From NCBI RefSeq assembly GCF_022539255.1, contig NZ_JAKZBV010000001.1, forward strand, positions 1,178,001 through 1,242,000: a stretch of DNA of 64,000 nt. Reading direction: 5' to 3'. A program made the position numbers and the translations under genes. Shown here piece after piece: positions 25,080 to 33,728 of the stretch (position 1 is its first letter; each line of letters begins with the position of its first letter). The notes under the pieces are model-generated. The model saw nothing but the letters and a program-made list of their open reading frames with translations. It did not search any database and was not told the origin of the DNA. The stretch is from Sinomonas terrae (GTDB lineage: Bacteria; Actinomycetota; Actinomycetes; Actinomycetales; Micrococcaceae).

Positions 25080-25085
25080 TAGCAT
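25080..25085 (+). promoter_or_regulatory. -10 box TAGCAT, leaderless promoter of ispH
   Basis: TAGCAT is followed by six bases and the ATG of ispH at 25092. The box lies five bases after the preceding stop codon. No ribosome binding site fits, so a leaderless message is inferred. Confidence 0.55.
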
Positions 25086-25091
25086 GGATTC

Positions 25092-26177
25092 ATGACCTTT
25101 TCGCCCGTCTCCCTGTCCATGCCTACGGTTCCGCGCCGCCGCCGGACGCCCGAGGACGTGGCTGCCGCAGCTGCGGTTGTGGAGGAGAAGCGGGTTCTGC
25201 TCGCAGCGCCACGCGGATATTGCGCTGGTGTGGACCGCGCCGTCATTGCAGTTGAGAAGGCCCTCGAGCACTACGGACCGCCGGTCTACGTTCGCAAGCA
25301 GATCGTCCACAACCGGCACGTCGTCGAAACGCTCGAGGAGCGGGGTGCGATCTTCGTCGATGAGACGGACGAGGTTCCCGAGGGTTCCCTCGTCGTCTTT
25401 TCGGCGCACGGCGTGAGTCCCGCTGTTGTGCGTTCCGCTGAGGAGCGCGGATTGCGGACTATCGACGCCACCTGCCCTCTCGTCACGAAGGTCCACCGCG
25501 AGGCCGTACGGTTCGCGAAGGGCAACTACGAGATCCTCCTCATCGGCCACGTGGGCCATGAAGAGGTCGAGGGCACGTTCGGCGAGGCACCGGAACACAC
25601 GCAGATCGTCAATTCGCCCGAGGAGGCGGACACGATCGAGGTTCGCGACCCGGACCGTCTCATCTGGCTCTCACAAACCACCCTTTCCGTCGACGAGACG
25701 ATGGAGACCGTCCGTCGCCTGCGCGAGCGTTTCCCGAACCTCCAGGATCCGCCGAGCGACGACATCTGCTATGCGACCTCGAACCGACAGGCGGCCATTA
25801 AGAAGATCGCGCCTCAAGCGGATCTTGTGATTGTGGTGGGCTCGGCAAACTCGTCAAATTCAGTTCGGCTCGTCGAGGTCGCCCTCGAATACGGCGCAAA
25901 GAAGGCCCATCGCGTCGATTTCGCCAACGAGGTCGACGAGTCTTGGTTCGAGGGAGTGGCCACGATCGGAGTGACCTCAGGAGCGTCCGTGCCTGAGGTG
26001 CTCGTCCAGGACGTCCTTCGGCTCGCGGCTGACTATGGTTACGCCACAGTCGAGGAAGTCGTGACGGCCGAGGAGGACATTCTGTTCTCTCTCCCCAAGG
26101 AGCTCCGCGCGACGCTCAAGGAAGCAGGCGACGGCAGCCGAGGCCTCGGCGGACGCGGCCAGCGCCCTACGAGCTAG
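25092..26177 (+). CDS. ispH: 4-hydroxy-3-methylbut-2-enyl diphosphate reductase
   Basis: IspH (LytB) carries out the last step of the MEP isoprenoid pathway, making IPP and DMAPP with an iron-sulfur cluster. In this 361-residue protein the three cluster cysteines are Cys44 (APRGYCAGVDRAV), Cys128 (IDATCPLVTKVH) and Cys226 (DDICYATSNRQ). Also present are YVRKQIVHNRHVVE, FSAHGVSP and GVTSGASVPEVLVQ. The first 33 residues are a variable extension common in actinobacteria. Confidence 0.97.
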   Translation: MTFSPVSLSMPTVPRRRRTPEDVAAAAAVVEEKRVLLAAPRGYCAGVDRAVIAVEKALEHYGPPVYVRKQIVHNRHVVETLEERGAIFVDETDEVPEGSLVVFSAHGVSPAVVRSAEERGLRTIDATCPLVTKVHREAVRFAKGNYEILLIGHVGHEEVEGTFGEAPEHTQIVNSPEEADTIEVRDPDRLIWLSQTTLSVDETMETVRRLRERFPNLQDPPSDDICYATSNRQAAIKKIAPQADLVIVVGSANSSNSVRLVEVALEYGAKKAHRVDFANEVDESWFEGVATIGVTSGASVPEVLVQDVLRLAADYGYATVEEVVTAEEDILFSLPKELRATLKEAGDGSRGLGGRGQRPTS

Positions 26178-26181
26178 CGGG

Positions 26182-27393
26182 CTACCCTGCCTGGGAGAGC
26201 TCGTCGAGTAGCTCGCCGGCGCTCAGCACTCTCGGGGTGCTCGCGAGGGGAGCAAGCTCCGGTAGCGTCTCCGGTGCGCCGGGATCGAGAGCACTGATTC
26301 TCCGCGCTGTCGGCAGCACCCGCGATTCGAGGGCGCCGAGGAAGGCGTTGTAACGCTCGACTGAGGACTTGAGCGACGTCCCGAGCTTCGCGACATGACC
26401 CCCCATCGTGCCCAGCCTGCTGTAGAGCTGCTGGGACAGCTCGAACAGTTCGCGTGCGTTCTCTGTCAGCAGTTCTTGCCTCCAACCGAACGCGACGCCC
26501 TTCAAGAGGGCGATCAACGTCGCGGGCGAGGCGAGCGCCACGTTTCGGGAGAACGCATAGTCGAGAAGCGCGGGATCCTCGATGAGGGCTTCTGCGAGGA
26601 AGGACTCGGCAGGCAGGAAGCACACGACGAGCTCGGGGCTCGCGCCGACCGACTCCCAGTACTTCTTGGTGCCGAGCACATCCACATGGGACCGCAGCGC
26701 CTTCGCATGATCGGCAAGGTGCCGCCTCCGGGCCTCGGTTGCCGGCGTACTCGAATCCTGCGCGAGTCCCTGCGCTTTGAGGTAGGCACCGAGCGGGACC
26801 TTGGCATCGACGATGAGGTGCTTCATGCCCGGAAGATGCACGACGAGGTCAGGGCGGTGAGCGCCGGTCTCGCCTGCGGCCGTCATCTGTTCGCTGAAGT
26901 CGACTCTTTCGAGCATGCCGGCCGCCTCCACCACTCGTCGCAGCTGCACCTCGCCCCACATGCCGCGCGAGGCGTTGTTCGCCAGAGCGGCGTTGAGCGC
27001 GTGGGTGGTCTGCAGGAGCGCGGCGTCCGACTCGCGTGCGGACTGAAGCTGCTGGGCCAGCTGCCCATACTGTTCCACCCGGTCCCGCTCGAGCAGCGCG
27101 ACCTGGCGTTGGACGGCCCCAAGCTTCTCGGCAACCGGTGCAAGGGCCCGAAGGACGTTGTTCTCCTGTTCATCGAGCGTTGTGAGTGCGGCGTTCTGCC
27201 GGGCAAGTAAATCCCGTTCCGCGGTCGCTGCGGCCAACTGGGCCTCGAGCTGAGCGAGGTGAGCCTGCAGCGAAGGCGACCCTCCGCCGTCGTGCGCTGC
27301 CCGGCGGCGGGCCAGTGTGTAGCCGCCCAGCGCGCCGAGGATCAGGGCTAGCAGTGTTGCGAGGAGCGTCACGAGTGTCTGGGTACCGTCCAT
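26182..27393 (-). CDS. rmuC: DNA recombination protein RmuC
   Basis: A 403-residue RmuC protein: N-terminal membrane anchor (LVTLLATLLALILGALGGY), an Ala/Gln-rich coiled coil to about residue 110, and the RmuC domain with NNASRGMWGEVQLRRVVEAA, PDLVVHLPG and LIVDAKVPLGAYL, resembling a nuclease fold. RmuC limits DNA inversion and is thought to process structured DNA ends. ATG 27393 is taken; ATG 27405 is an alternative four codons upstream. It is divergent from ychF and convergent with ispH, only four bases apart. Confidence 0.94.
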   Translation of the reverse strand: MDGTQTLVTLLATLLALILGALGGYTLARRRAAHDGGGSPSLQAHLAQLEAQLAAATAERDLLARQNAALTTLDEQENNVLRALAPVAEKLGAVQRQVALLERDRVEQYGQLAQQLQSARESDAALLQTTHALNAALANNASRGMWGEVQLRRVVEAAGMLERVDFSEQMTAAGETGAHRPDLVVHLPGMKHLIVDAKVPLGAYLKAQGLAQDSSTPATEARRRHLADHAKALRSHVDVLGTKKYWESVGASPELVVCFLPAESFLAEALIEDPALLDYAFSRNVALASPATLIALLKGVAFGWRQELLTENARELFELSQQLYSRLGTMGGHVAKLGTSLKSSVERYNAFLGALESRVLPTARRISALDPGAPETLPELAPLASTPRVLSAGELLDELSQAG

Positions 27394-27457
27394 GCATTTC
27401 ACCATGCCACGGGGCTCCGACATTTCTGGGCCGACATTTCCGAGACGGGGCCGCCGG

Positions 27458-27463
27458 TATGAT
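27458..27463 (+). promoter_or_regulatory. -10 box TATGAT, probable leaderless promoter of ychF
   Basis: TATGAT is followed by eight bases and GTG 27472. The in-frame ATG at 27466 is only two bases from the box and would fall upstream of the expected transcription start. Confidence 0.45.
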
Positions 27464-27471
27464 GGATGACC

Positions 27472-28557
27472 GTGGCTCTCACTATTGGCATCGTCGGACT
27501 CCCCAACGTCGGAAAGTCGACGCTCTTCAACGCGCTGACGCGCAACCAGGTCCTTGCCGCGAACTATCCGTTCGCCACGATCGAGCCGAACGTGGGAGTC
27601 GTGAGCCTTCCTGACCCGCGCCTCGGGCAGCTTGCCGGAATCTTCAACTCGGACCGCATCCTGCCTGCAACCGTCTCGTTCGTCGACATCGCGGGCATCG
27701 TCAAGGGCGCATCCGAAGGGGAGGGCCTCGGCAACCAGTTCCTTGCCAACATTCGCGAGGCGCAGGCCATCGCGCAGGTCGTCCGCGTCTTCGACGATCC
27801 GGATGTGGTGCATGTCGAAGGCCGCGTCGATCCGCGCTCCGACATCGAGACCATTCACATGGAGCTCATTCTCGCTGACCTCCAGACCATCGAGAAGGCG
27901 CTGCCGCGCGTCGAGAAGGAAGTCAAGAACAAGAAGCGCGACGCCGCCGAGCTCGCTGCCCTGCAAGCGGCGCAGAAGGTCCTCGAGCGGGGCGACACGA
28001 TCACTTCCGCAGTGCAGAGTGACAAGCTCGATATCGATGGCCTCAAGGAGCTCAACCTCCTCACTGCGAAGCCCTTCATCTACGTCTTCAACGCGGATGA
28101 GGGGGTGCTGGGCGATCCCGAGAAGCAGGCCGAGCTGCGTGAGCTGGTCGCGCCCGCGGACTGCATCTTCCTTGACGCGAAGCTTGAGGCCGACCTCGTC
28201 GAGCTCTCCGAGGAGGAGGCCCGGGAGATGCTCGAGATGAACGGGCAGGACGAGTCCGGCCTCGACCAGCTCGCCCGCGTTGGCTTCCACACCCTCGGTC
28301 TGCAGACCTATCTCACTGCGGGGCCGAAGGAAGCGCGTGCTTGGACGATTCATCAGGGTGATACCGCGCCGCAGGCAGCCGGCGTCATCCACTCGGACTT
28401 CCAGCGGGGCTTCATCAAGGCCGAAGTCGTGCACTTCGATGACCTCATCAGCGCGGGTTCGATGAACGAGGCGAAGGCGCGCGGCAAGGTCCGCATCGAA
28501 GGCAAGGACTACGTCATGGCCGACGGCGACGTGGTGGAGTTCCGCTTCAACGTCTGA
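27472..28557 (+). CDS. ychF: Redox-regulated ribosome-binding ATPase YchF
   Basis: A 361-residue Obg-family protein that prefers ATP. The G1 loop is GLPNVGKST (residues 9-17), the G3 region is VDIAGIVKGASEGEGLGNQF, and the C-terminal TGS domain contains ARAWTIHQGDTAPQAAGVIH and ends ADGDVVEFRFNV. The usual G4 NKxD is replaced by NADE (FIYVFNADEG), as expected for YchF. GTG 27472 gives the family N-terminus (M/V)ALTIGIVGLPN. It is a housekeeping gene linked to translation quality and stress. Confidence 0.96.
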   Translation: MALTIGIVGLPNVGKSTLFNALTRNQVLAANYPFATIEPNVGVVSLPDPRLGQLAGIFNSDRILPATVSFVDIAGIVKGASEGEGLGNQFLANIREAQAIAQVVRVFDDPDVVHVEGRVDPRSDIETIHMELILADLQTIEKALPRVEKEVKNKKRDAAELAALQAAQKVLERGDTITSAVQSDKLDIDGLKELNLLTAKPFIYVFNADEGVLGDPEKQAELRELVAPADCIFLDAKLEADLVELSEEEAREMLEMNGQDESGLDQLARVGFHTLGLQTYLTAGPKEARAWTIHQGDTAPQAAGVIHSDFQRGFIKAEVVHFDDLISAGSMNEAKARGKVRIEGKDYVMADGDVVEFRFNV

Positions 28558-28653
28558 CGGCGGAGGCATTCAGGGGCCGGCTCGATGGCTTGGGCCCAGC
28601 ACCCAGAATGCCGTGCGGCCCCAGATTCAGGCCGTGCGCTCCGGCCCCGAGCC

Positions 28654-28887
28654 CTATTGGGCAGAGGGCGCCGCTGGAGCCCCAGGATGGTCACGCAGGC
28701 GGGCAAGACGATCCCGGGCCACCCGTTCGACGAGAACGGGCACGTAGTCCCGGACGGGCCCGGTCATCTCCTCGGACGCGCGGCTGACAGCCGCGGCAAC
28801 GGCTTCTTCCCCCAGATCAGGGAAGCGGGCCCCCAGACGCGATCGGACGTTCTTGAGCGCCTGGATCTCGGTCTGCCGTTCCATCAC
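28654..28887 (-). CDS. Small three-helix-bundle-type protein
   Basis: A 77-residue protein with helical pattern: MERQTEIQALKNVRSRLGAR, then AVAAAVSRASEEMTGPVRDY and VPVLVERVARDRLARLRDHP. The segment with conserved A-V-A-A-A-V, then IRDYVPVLVER-type motif matches small actinobacterial proteins described as having a three-helix bundle dimerisation domain. The role is unknown. ATG 28887 or 28884 can serve as start. It lies between ychF and the TetR gene. Confidence 0.7.
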   Translation of the reverse strand: MMERQTEIQALKNVRSRLGARFPDLGEEAVAAAVSRASEEMTGPVRDYVPVLVERVARDRLARLRDHPGAPAAPSAQ

Positions 28888-29079
28888 CCCATGGTCCTAT
28901 GGGCGGCCACGAATAGCGAGGGGTCATTCGTGCGCGGCTGGGCTACCGCCCGGGTCGATGCCTCCGCCGCGCCGGACAGGGCGTGCAGGCGCGGCCGGGC
29001 AGGAGGGTCGGCTTCTTCCACACGAGACCGCCCCCGAGAAGCCCCCGGGGGCCCCGATGCAAGGCGGGGCGCCGTCAGG

Positions 29080-29658
29080 TCAGTCCGCGGGGCAGCCCGC
29101 CTCGATGAGGCGCCCGGCGAGGTCGAGGGCCCGGCTGCCGTAGGTCGCGCCGTCGAGGACGGCGGCCGTGGCGTAGGCGCCGTTGAGGACGATCAGCAGG
29201 TCGTCGGCGAGCCGGTCGGGCTCGGCCGCTCCCGCCTCGGCGGCGAGGGAGCGGAACCAGTCCCGCACCTGCTGCTTGTGCGCCACTGCCGTCAGGTGAG
29301 CCGGGTGGGCGCCGTCGGGGAACTCCGTGTTGGTGTTCAGCATGGGGCAGCCCCGGTACCAGGCCGCGGCGGTGTCCTCGGCCAGGACCTCGAAGACCGC
29401 GAGCAGCCGGTGCCGCGGGTCGGAGTGCTCGGTCGCCGCCTGCTCCATGCGCTCGAACCAGGCGTCGGCGCGGCCCTTCACATACGCCGTGGCGAGGGCG
29501 TCCTTCGTGGGGAACTGGCGGTAGACCGTGGCGTTCCCAACTCCGCACTCCTTCACCACCGCGTCCATACCGACCGCGCGGATGCCCTGCCGGTAGAACA
29601 GGCGCGTCGCCACGTCTAAGACGTTGCGGCGGTTCTCCTCGGCCGTTCTGCGAGCCAT
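29080..29658 (-). CDS. TetR/AcrR family transcriptional regulator
   Basis: A 192-residue TetR repressor with HTH at about residues 6-50 (NRRNVLDVATRLFYRQGIRA, then MDAVVKECGVGNATVYRQFP) and a ligand domain containing a cysteine-proline loop (YRGCPMLNTNTEF) typical of the group with a C-terminal domain of the YxaF/LmrA-like kind. ATG 29658 is chosen because the HTH begins six residues later. It is divergent from a redox gene cluster starting at 29837, and two copies of its probable operator lie in the gap. Control of electrophile or quinone stress genes is likely. Confidence 0.92.
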   Translation of the reverse strand: MARRTAEENRRNVLDVATRLFYRQGIRAVGMDAVVKECGVGNATVYRQFPTKDALATAYVKGRADAWFERMEQAATEHSDPRHRLLAVFEVLAEDTAAAWYRGCPMLNTNTEFPDGAHPAHLTAVAHKQQVRDWFRSLAAEAGAAEPDRLADDLLIVLNGAYATAAVLDGATYGSRALDLAGRLIEAGCPAD

Positions 29659-29718
29659 CGCGGCCCACCTCCACTTCCTTCCGTTCCCGGATCCGACTGT
29701 TGGGTTCTGGACTCCAGT

Positions 29719-29747
29719 TTGACAGACGGAACGATCCGTCACAATCA
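29719..29747 (+). promoter_or_regulatory. Promoter of the redox cluster (TTGACA, 17-bp spacer)
   Basis: A perfect -35 hexamer TTGACA at 29719-29724 is followed after 17 bases by CAATCA at 29742-29747. The spacer is filled by the first TetR operator (29726-29739), so repressor binding would block the polymerase directly. Confidence 0.65.
29726..29739. promoter_or_regulatory. TetR operator copy 1
   Basis: ACGGAACGATCCGT is an inverted repeat with arms ACGGA and TCCGT. It occupies the promoter spacer and shares GGAACGATCCGTC with copy 2. Confidence 0.7.
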
Positions 29748-29752
29748 TGGTT

Positions 29753-29766
29753 CCGGAACGATCCGT
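29753..29766. promoter_or_regulatory. TetR operator copy 2
   Basis: CCGGAACGATCCGT repeats copy 1 with one change, 27 bases downstream. The two sites could hold two TetR dimers. Confidence 0.68.
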
Positions 29767-30071
29767 CCCTTCGAGGCCAGAATCACGGCCTTGGGCAGTC
29801 AATTCACCTCCCACGCACATCCTCAGGAGCTGACCCGTGAAGATCGCAGTACTCGGAACCGGCATGGTCGGCCGCACGCTCGCAGCCCGCCTTGCCGAGC
29901 TCGGCCACGCCGTCACCGTCGGCACCCGCGACCCTCAGGCCACCCTCGCCCGCACGGCGCCCGATCCGATGGGCGGCGACGCCTACGCCACGTGGGCCGC
30001 CCGATAACCCCGGCGTGACGGTTTCCACTTTCGCGAAGGCCGCCGCTGGCGCCGAACTCATCGTCAACGCC

Positions 30072-30079
30072 ACCAACGG
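30072..30079. repeat. Target site duplication, left copy
   Basis: ACCAACGG directly precedes the left IS end and is repeated at 31524-31531. Eight bases is the usual ISL3-family duplication. Confidence 0.93.
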
Positions 30080-31523
30080 GGCTCTTCGCGTTTCCGCGGG
30101 AATCGGGCTCGCGCCGTAGGGCGTGAAGGGGCTCGTGGCCCTGTTGGATGAGTGGTGTCTAGTCATTCGTCCGGAACAGGATCCACGAGCCTTGATCGAG
30201 CCTACGACGGGGCAGCCCTGTGCTGCCACCGTGATCTTCAACCTGCCCGAATACCGCGTCCTCTCCGCCGCGCTCACCGCCTTCGGCGTCCGCCGGATCA
30301 CTGTGGAGTCCACCGGGGTGCCGGGCTGTCCCGCCTGCGGGGTCGTCTCGGCCCGCGTGAAGGACCGACGGCTCCAGCGGCTGCGCGACGTCCCCCTGGC
30401 CGGCGCTGTCGTGGTGCTGTGGCGCAAGCGGCGCTGGTTCTGCGACGAGCCGGCGTGCCCGCGTGGGTCGTTCACCGAGGCCACGGACGAGGTGCCCAGG
30501 CGGGCCCGGTCCACGCGCCGGCTCCTGCATGCGCTTGTGGATGCCGTGATCCGCTCGGGCCGTGCCGCACTCGAGGCTGCCCGGGCCCACGGGGTCTCGT
30601 GGTGGCTGGCCCAGACCGCCCTGGACGCCGCCGCGGCGACGCTGCCGGACGTCGACCTGCTCGCGCCGAAGAGGCTCGGGATCGACGAGCACAGGTACCG
30701 GTCCGTGCGCTGGTACCGGGCCGACGAGGCATCGCCGTGGGTGCGGGTCGAGCCGTGGATGACCACGATCGTTGACCTGGACACCGGACAGGTGCTGGGC
30801 ATCGTGGACGGCCGCGACAGCACCGGTGTCGGGGACTGGCTGTTCGCCCGGCCGCTGGCGTGGCGCCTCGGGGTGGAGGTCGTGGCGATCGACCCGTCGG
30901 CGGCGTTCCGCAAGGCCCTGCGGATGTGGCTTCCGCGCACCGCGGTGTCGGTCGACGCGTTCCACCTCGTCCAGCTGGCGAACCAGGCCGTCACCGAGGC
31001 CAGGCAGCGGCTGAGCCAGGAGATCAAGGGCCGCCGCGGCAGGGCGGTGGACCCGGGGTGGGCGAACCGGCGCCTGCTCCTGCGCGGCGCCGAGACCCTC
31101 TCCGGCCGCGGCAGGGCCCGACTGCGGGCGGTCTTCGAATCCGACGACCCGACCGGGCAGCTGCAGGCCGCCTGGGAGGCCAAGGAGCAGCTCCGCACCC
31201 TGCTCGCGTCCGGGGCGCTCGAGGAGGCGCGGGACCACCTGCGGATCCTCGAGGGCCTCGTCGAGGCCGCCCCGACCGTGGAGACGAAACGGCTCCTGCG
31301 CACCGTGAAGCGCTGGTGGAACGAGATCGAAGTCCTCATCACCACCGGCGCGACCACGGCCAAGGTCGAGGCGAACAACACCGCGATCAAGAACATCAAA
31401 CGAACCGGACGGGGCTTCCGGAACCCGGACAACTACCGATCCCGTATCCTGCTCAGGAGCGCCGCTCAGACAGCAGCGTGACAATCACCCAGCAGGACCA
31501 TTCCCGCGGAAACGCGAAGAGCC
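30080..31523 (+). mobile_element. ISL3-family insertion sequence, 1444 bp, complete
   Basis: The element has perfect 24-bp terminal inverted repeats (30080-30103 starting GGCTCTTCGCG, and 31500-31523 ending CGCGAAGAGCC), one transposase gene in plus orientation, and perfect 8-bp target duplications (ACCAACGG). It interrupts the oxidoreductase gene. Intact ends and an intact transposase suggest a recent insertion that may still move. Confidence 0.95.
30123..31481 (+). CDS. ISL3 family transposase
   Basis: The 452-residue transposase has the N-terminal zinc finger typical of ISL3 (CPACGVVSARV, then WFCDEPACPRGSF), an HTH-like region (SGRAALEAARAHGVSWWLAQ) and a DDE catalytic domain: first Asp in RLGIDEHRYR, second in VVAIDPSAAFRKALR, and Glu in TAKVEANNTAIKNIKRTGRG. 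Length is normal for the family. The frame starts at GTG 30123, 20 bases inside the left repeat, and the stop at 31481 lies 18 bases before the right repeat. Confidence 0.95.
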   Translation: MKGLVALLDEWCLVIRPEQDPRALIEPTTGQPCAATVIFNLPEYRVLSAALTAFGVRRITVESTGVPGCPACGVVSARVKDRRLQRLRDVPLAGAVVVLWRKRRWFCDEPACPRGSFTEATDEVPRRARSTRRLLHALVDAVIRSGRAALEAARAHGVSWWLAQTALDAAAATLPDVDLLAPKRLGIDEHRYRSVRWYRADEASPWVRVEPWMTTIVDLDTGQVLGIVDGRDSTGVGDWLFARPLAWRLGVEVVAIDPSAAFRKALRMWLPRTAVSVDAFHLVQLANQAVTEARQRLSQEIKGRRGRAVDPGWANRRLLLRGAETLSGRGRARLRAVFESDDPTGQLQAAWEAKEQLRTLLASGALEEARDHLRILEGLVEAAPTVETKRLLRTVKRWWNEIEVLITTGATTAKVEANNTAIKNIKRTGRGFRNPDNYRSRILLRSAAQTAA

Positions 31524-31531
31524 ACCAACGG
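31524..31531. repeat. Target site duplication, right copy
   Basis: ACCAACGG directly follows the right IS end and matches 30072-30079. Confidence 0.93.
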
Positions 31532-31969
31532 CGGCGCGTCACTGGATGTTCTGGCCCAGGCCGGGGCCGAGAACCTTGCCGGCAAGGCGATCATCGACAT
31601 CGCCAACCCGCTGGACTTCAGCAATGGCATGCCCCCCACCCTGTTCGTCAAGGACACCGACTCCCTGGGCGAACAGATCCAGCGCGCCTTCCCGGCCTCC
31701 CGGGTCGTGAAGACCCTCAACACCCTCAACGCCGACCTCATGGCGCGCCCGGCACAGCTCACCGACCCCGGCACGGTCTTCGTCTCCGGGAACGACGCCG
31801 ACGCCAAAGACACCGTCACTACCCTCCTGAAGGAATTCGGCCACCAGGACGTCATCGACCTCGGCGACATCACCACGGCCCGGGGCACCGAGATGCTCCT
31901 GGCCGTCTGGCTGCGGCTCTGGGGTGCCCTCGGAACCCCGGAGTTCAACTTCAAGATCGTCCGCTGAAC

Positions 31970-32536
31970 ATGGAAGGGACCACGCAGCACCGGACCCTCG
32001 TGATCCTCGGCCACCCGAGCACCCAGGACTCCCGCGTCAACCGGCACCTCGCCGACGCCGTCCGCGGCCTGCCCGGCCTCACCGTCCGGGACCTGGCCTC
32101 CGTGCGCGGCGCTGCCGGGTTCGACGTCGAGGCCGAACAGGAGATCCTCCGCGCCCATGACACCGTGGTGCTCCGGTTCCCCTGGTACTGGTACTGGTAC
32201 TCGATCCCCGGCATCCTCAAGGAGTGGGTGGACCAGGTCCTCACGTACGGCTTCGCCTACGGCACCGGCGGCGACGCCCTGCGGGGCAAGCGCCTGGTCG
32301 TCGCGACCTCGACTGGCGGGCCCGAGTCGTCCTACGGGCCGAGCGGGCACAACCGCTTCACCATGGCAGAGCTGATGCGCCCCATCGAGGCGACCGCGCA
32401 CTTGTGCGGCATGGTGCTCGAGGAGCCTCTCGTGGTCCACGGCGCCCGCATGGTCGACGAGGCCGAGCTCGCAGCGCACGGGGCCAGTTACCGGAACCTG
32501 CTCGCCAACTCCAAGGGAGCAGCACGGGCCGCCTGA
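31970..32536 (+). CDS. NAD(P)H-dependent flavin oxidoreductase (KefF/MdaB-like)
   Basis: A 188-residue flavodoxin-fold protein of the NAD(P)H quinone oxidoreductase group. It has RTLVILGHPSTQDSRVNRHL at the N-terminus, the core FPWYWYWYSIPGILKEWVDQ with VLTYGFAYGTGG, and STGGPESSYGPSGHNRFTMA, all typical of KefF/MdaB proteins that reduce quinones or electrophiles. It starts two bases after the end of the disrupted oxidoreductase, so it was in its operon; with the IS in between, expression may depend on readthrough from the IS. Confidence 0.93.
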   Translation: MEGTTQHRTLVILGHPSTQDSRVNRHLADAVRGLPGLTVRDLASVRGAAGFDVEAEQEILRAHDTVVLRFPWYWYWYSIPGILKEWVDQVLTYGFAYGTGGDALRGKRLVVATSTGGPESSYGPSGHNRFTMAELMRPIEATAHLCGMVLEEPLVVHGARMVDEAELAAHGASYRNLLANSKGAARAA

Positions 32537-32710
32537 GGCCGACTGTTTGAACCGGACCCGCCTCGGGTAGCGCAGACAAGGCCGCCCCGATGGCCTGTGC
32601 CGGACACGCCCCCATCGCCCCCCGGACTCCGGCGCGGCTGCCCCCGGACACCGAGTCCCCAGACTTCAATCGACCAATCGCCACCCATCCCGTCTCCGAA
32701 AGGACCCCTT

Positions 32711-33712
32711 ATGCGAGCTGTACAGATCAGCGCCCCCGGCGCCCCGCTCGAGCTCATCGAGCGCGACCTGCCCGACGTTCCCCCCGGCCACGTCCTGATC
32801 AAGGTCGCCGCCAACGGCATCTGCCACAGCGACGCCATGCCCGGCGCGGGCATGGCCTCCTCCTACCCGCGGACTCCTGGCCACGAGGTCGCCGGAACCG
32901 TCGAGACCCTCGGCGAGGGCGTCACCCGCTGGGCCCCTGGCCAGCGGGTCGGCGTGGGCTGGTTCGGCGGAGCCTGCTTCGAGTGCGACCCCTGCCGCGA
33001 CGGGGACTTCATCTCCTGCCAGAACGGCAAGATCACCGGCCTCACGACGGACGGCGGCTACGCCGACTACCTCGTGGCGCCGGCGGACGCCCTCGCCGCC
33101 ATCCCCGACGAGCTCAGCTTCGCCGAGGCCGCGCCCCTGCTCTGCGCCGGCGTCACCACCTTCAACGCGATCCGCTCCAGCGGGGTCCGCCCCGGCGACC
33201 GCGTCGCGGTCGTGGGCCTGGGCGGTCTGGGCCACCTCGGCGTCCAGTTCGCGGCCAAGCTCGGCTTCGAGACCATCGCGATCGCCCGCGGCACCGAGAA
33301 GGAGGCCTTCGCCCGCCAGCTCGGCGCCGACCACTACATCGACAGCACCGCTTCGGATGTCGCCGCAGAGCTGAAGGCCCTCGGCGGGGCCGACCTCGTC
33401 ATCGCGACCGCCACGGACGCCCCCTCGGTCTCGGCCACCGTGAAGGGCCTGGCCGCCCGCGGACGCCTCGTCGTCCTCGGCGTCCCCCACGAGCACCTCG
33501 CTGTCCACGCCGGCGACCTCGTCATGGGCAGCAGCACCGTCGCCGGGCACGCCTCAGGCACCGCGAAGGACTCCGAGGACACCCTCCGCTTCGCCGCCCG
33601 CACCGGCGTGCGCCCGATGATCGAGACCTACCCCCTCGAGAAAGCAGCCGACGGCTACGAGCGCATGGCCTCCGGCAGGGCCCGCTTCCGCGTGGTCCTC
33701 ACAACCGACTGA
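32711..33712 (+). CDS. Zinc-dependent alcohol dehydrogenase
   Basis: A 333-residue medium-chain zinc alcohol dehydrogenase. Catalytic zinc ligands are Cys38 (NGICHSDAM) and His58-Glu59 (RTPGHEVAG); structural zinc cysteines are 89, 92, 95 and 103 (GGACFECDPCRDGDF). The NAD(P) site is VVGLGGLGHLGVQFAAKLG. It probably interconverts alcohols and aldehydes. ATG 32711 has GAAAGGA upstream. The 174-base gap after the flavin enzyme holds no gene. The ADH plus quinone-reductase pairing behind a TetR operator suggests carbonyl/electrophile detoxification. Confidence 0.94.
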   Translation: MRAVQISAPGAPLELIERDLPDVPPGHVLIKVAANGICHSDAMPGAGMASSYPRTPGHEVAGTVETLGEGVTRWAPGQRVGVGWFGGACFECDPCRDGDFISCQNGKITGLTTDGGYADYLVAPADALAAIPDELSFAEAAPLLCAGVTTFNAIRSSGVRPGDRVAVVGLGGLGHLGVQFAAKLGFETIAIARGTEKEAFARQLGADHYIDSTASDVAAELKALGGADLVIATATDAPSVSATVKGLAARGRLVVLGVPHEHLAVHAGDLVMGSSTVAGHASGTAKDSEDTLRFAARTGVRPMIETYPLEKAADGYERMASGRARFRVVLTTD

Positions 33713-33728
33713 CGCTCGGCACCCAACT

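Larger units (their letters stand above)
29837..31967 (+). pseudogene. NADPH-dependent F420-type oxidoreductase, broken by IS and frameshift
   Basis: The 5' part begins GTG AAG ATC (VKIAVLGTGMVGRTLAARLA), a Rossmann start typical of the NADP oxidoreductase/F420-dependent family (about 215 residues). At about 30000-30004 the frame shifts: frame one ends TWAAR then TAA at 30003-30005, while the next frame continues NPGVTVSTFAKAAAGAELIV. The IS then interrupts the codons for T-N-G-G-A-S. After the IS the coding resumes (LAGKAIIDIANPLDFSNGMP, VVKTLNTLNADLMA) and ends at 31967 with EFNFKIVR. Removing the IS and one target copy restores the sequence exactly except for the frameshift. The enzyme should be inactive. 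Confidence 0.93.

Noticed and set aside
27466..27471. ATG start at 27466 for ychF
   Set aside because: Two bases after the TATGAT box; the family N-terminus begins at GTG 27472. Not fully excluded.
28558..28653. Extension of RmuC upstream to 28569 (795 codons)
   Set aside because: The extra part is antisense to ychF; RmuC itself begins with its membrane anchor at 27393.
31466..32479. Minus-strand frame of 337 codons opposite the flavin reductase
   Set aside because: Crosses the IS right end and the gene remnant on the other strand; no family features.
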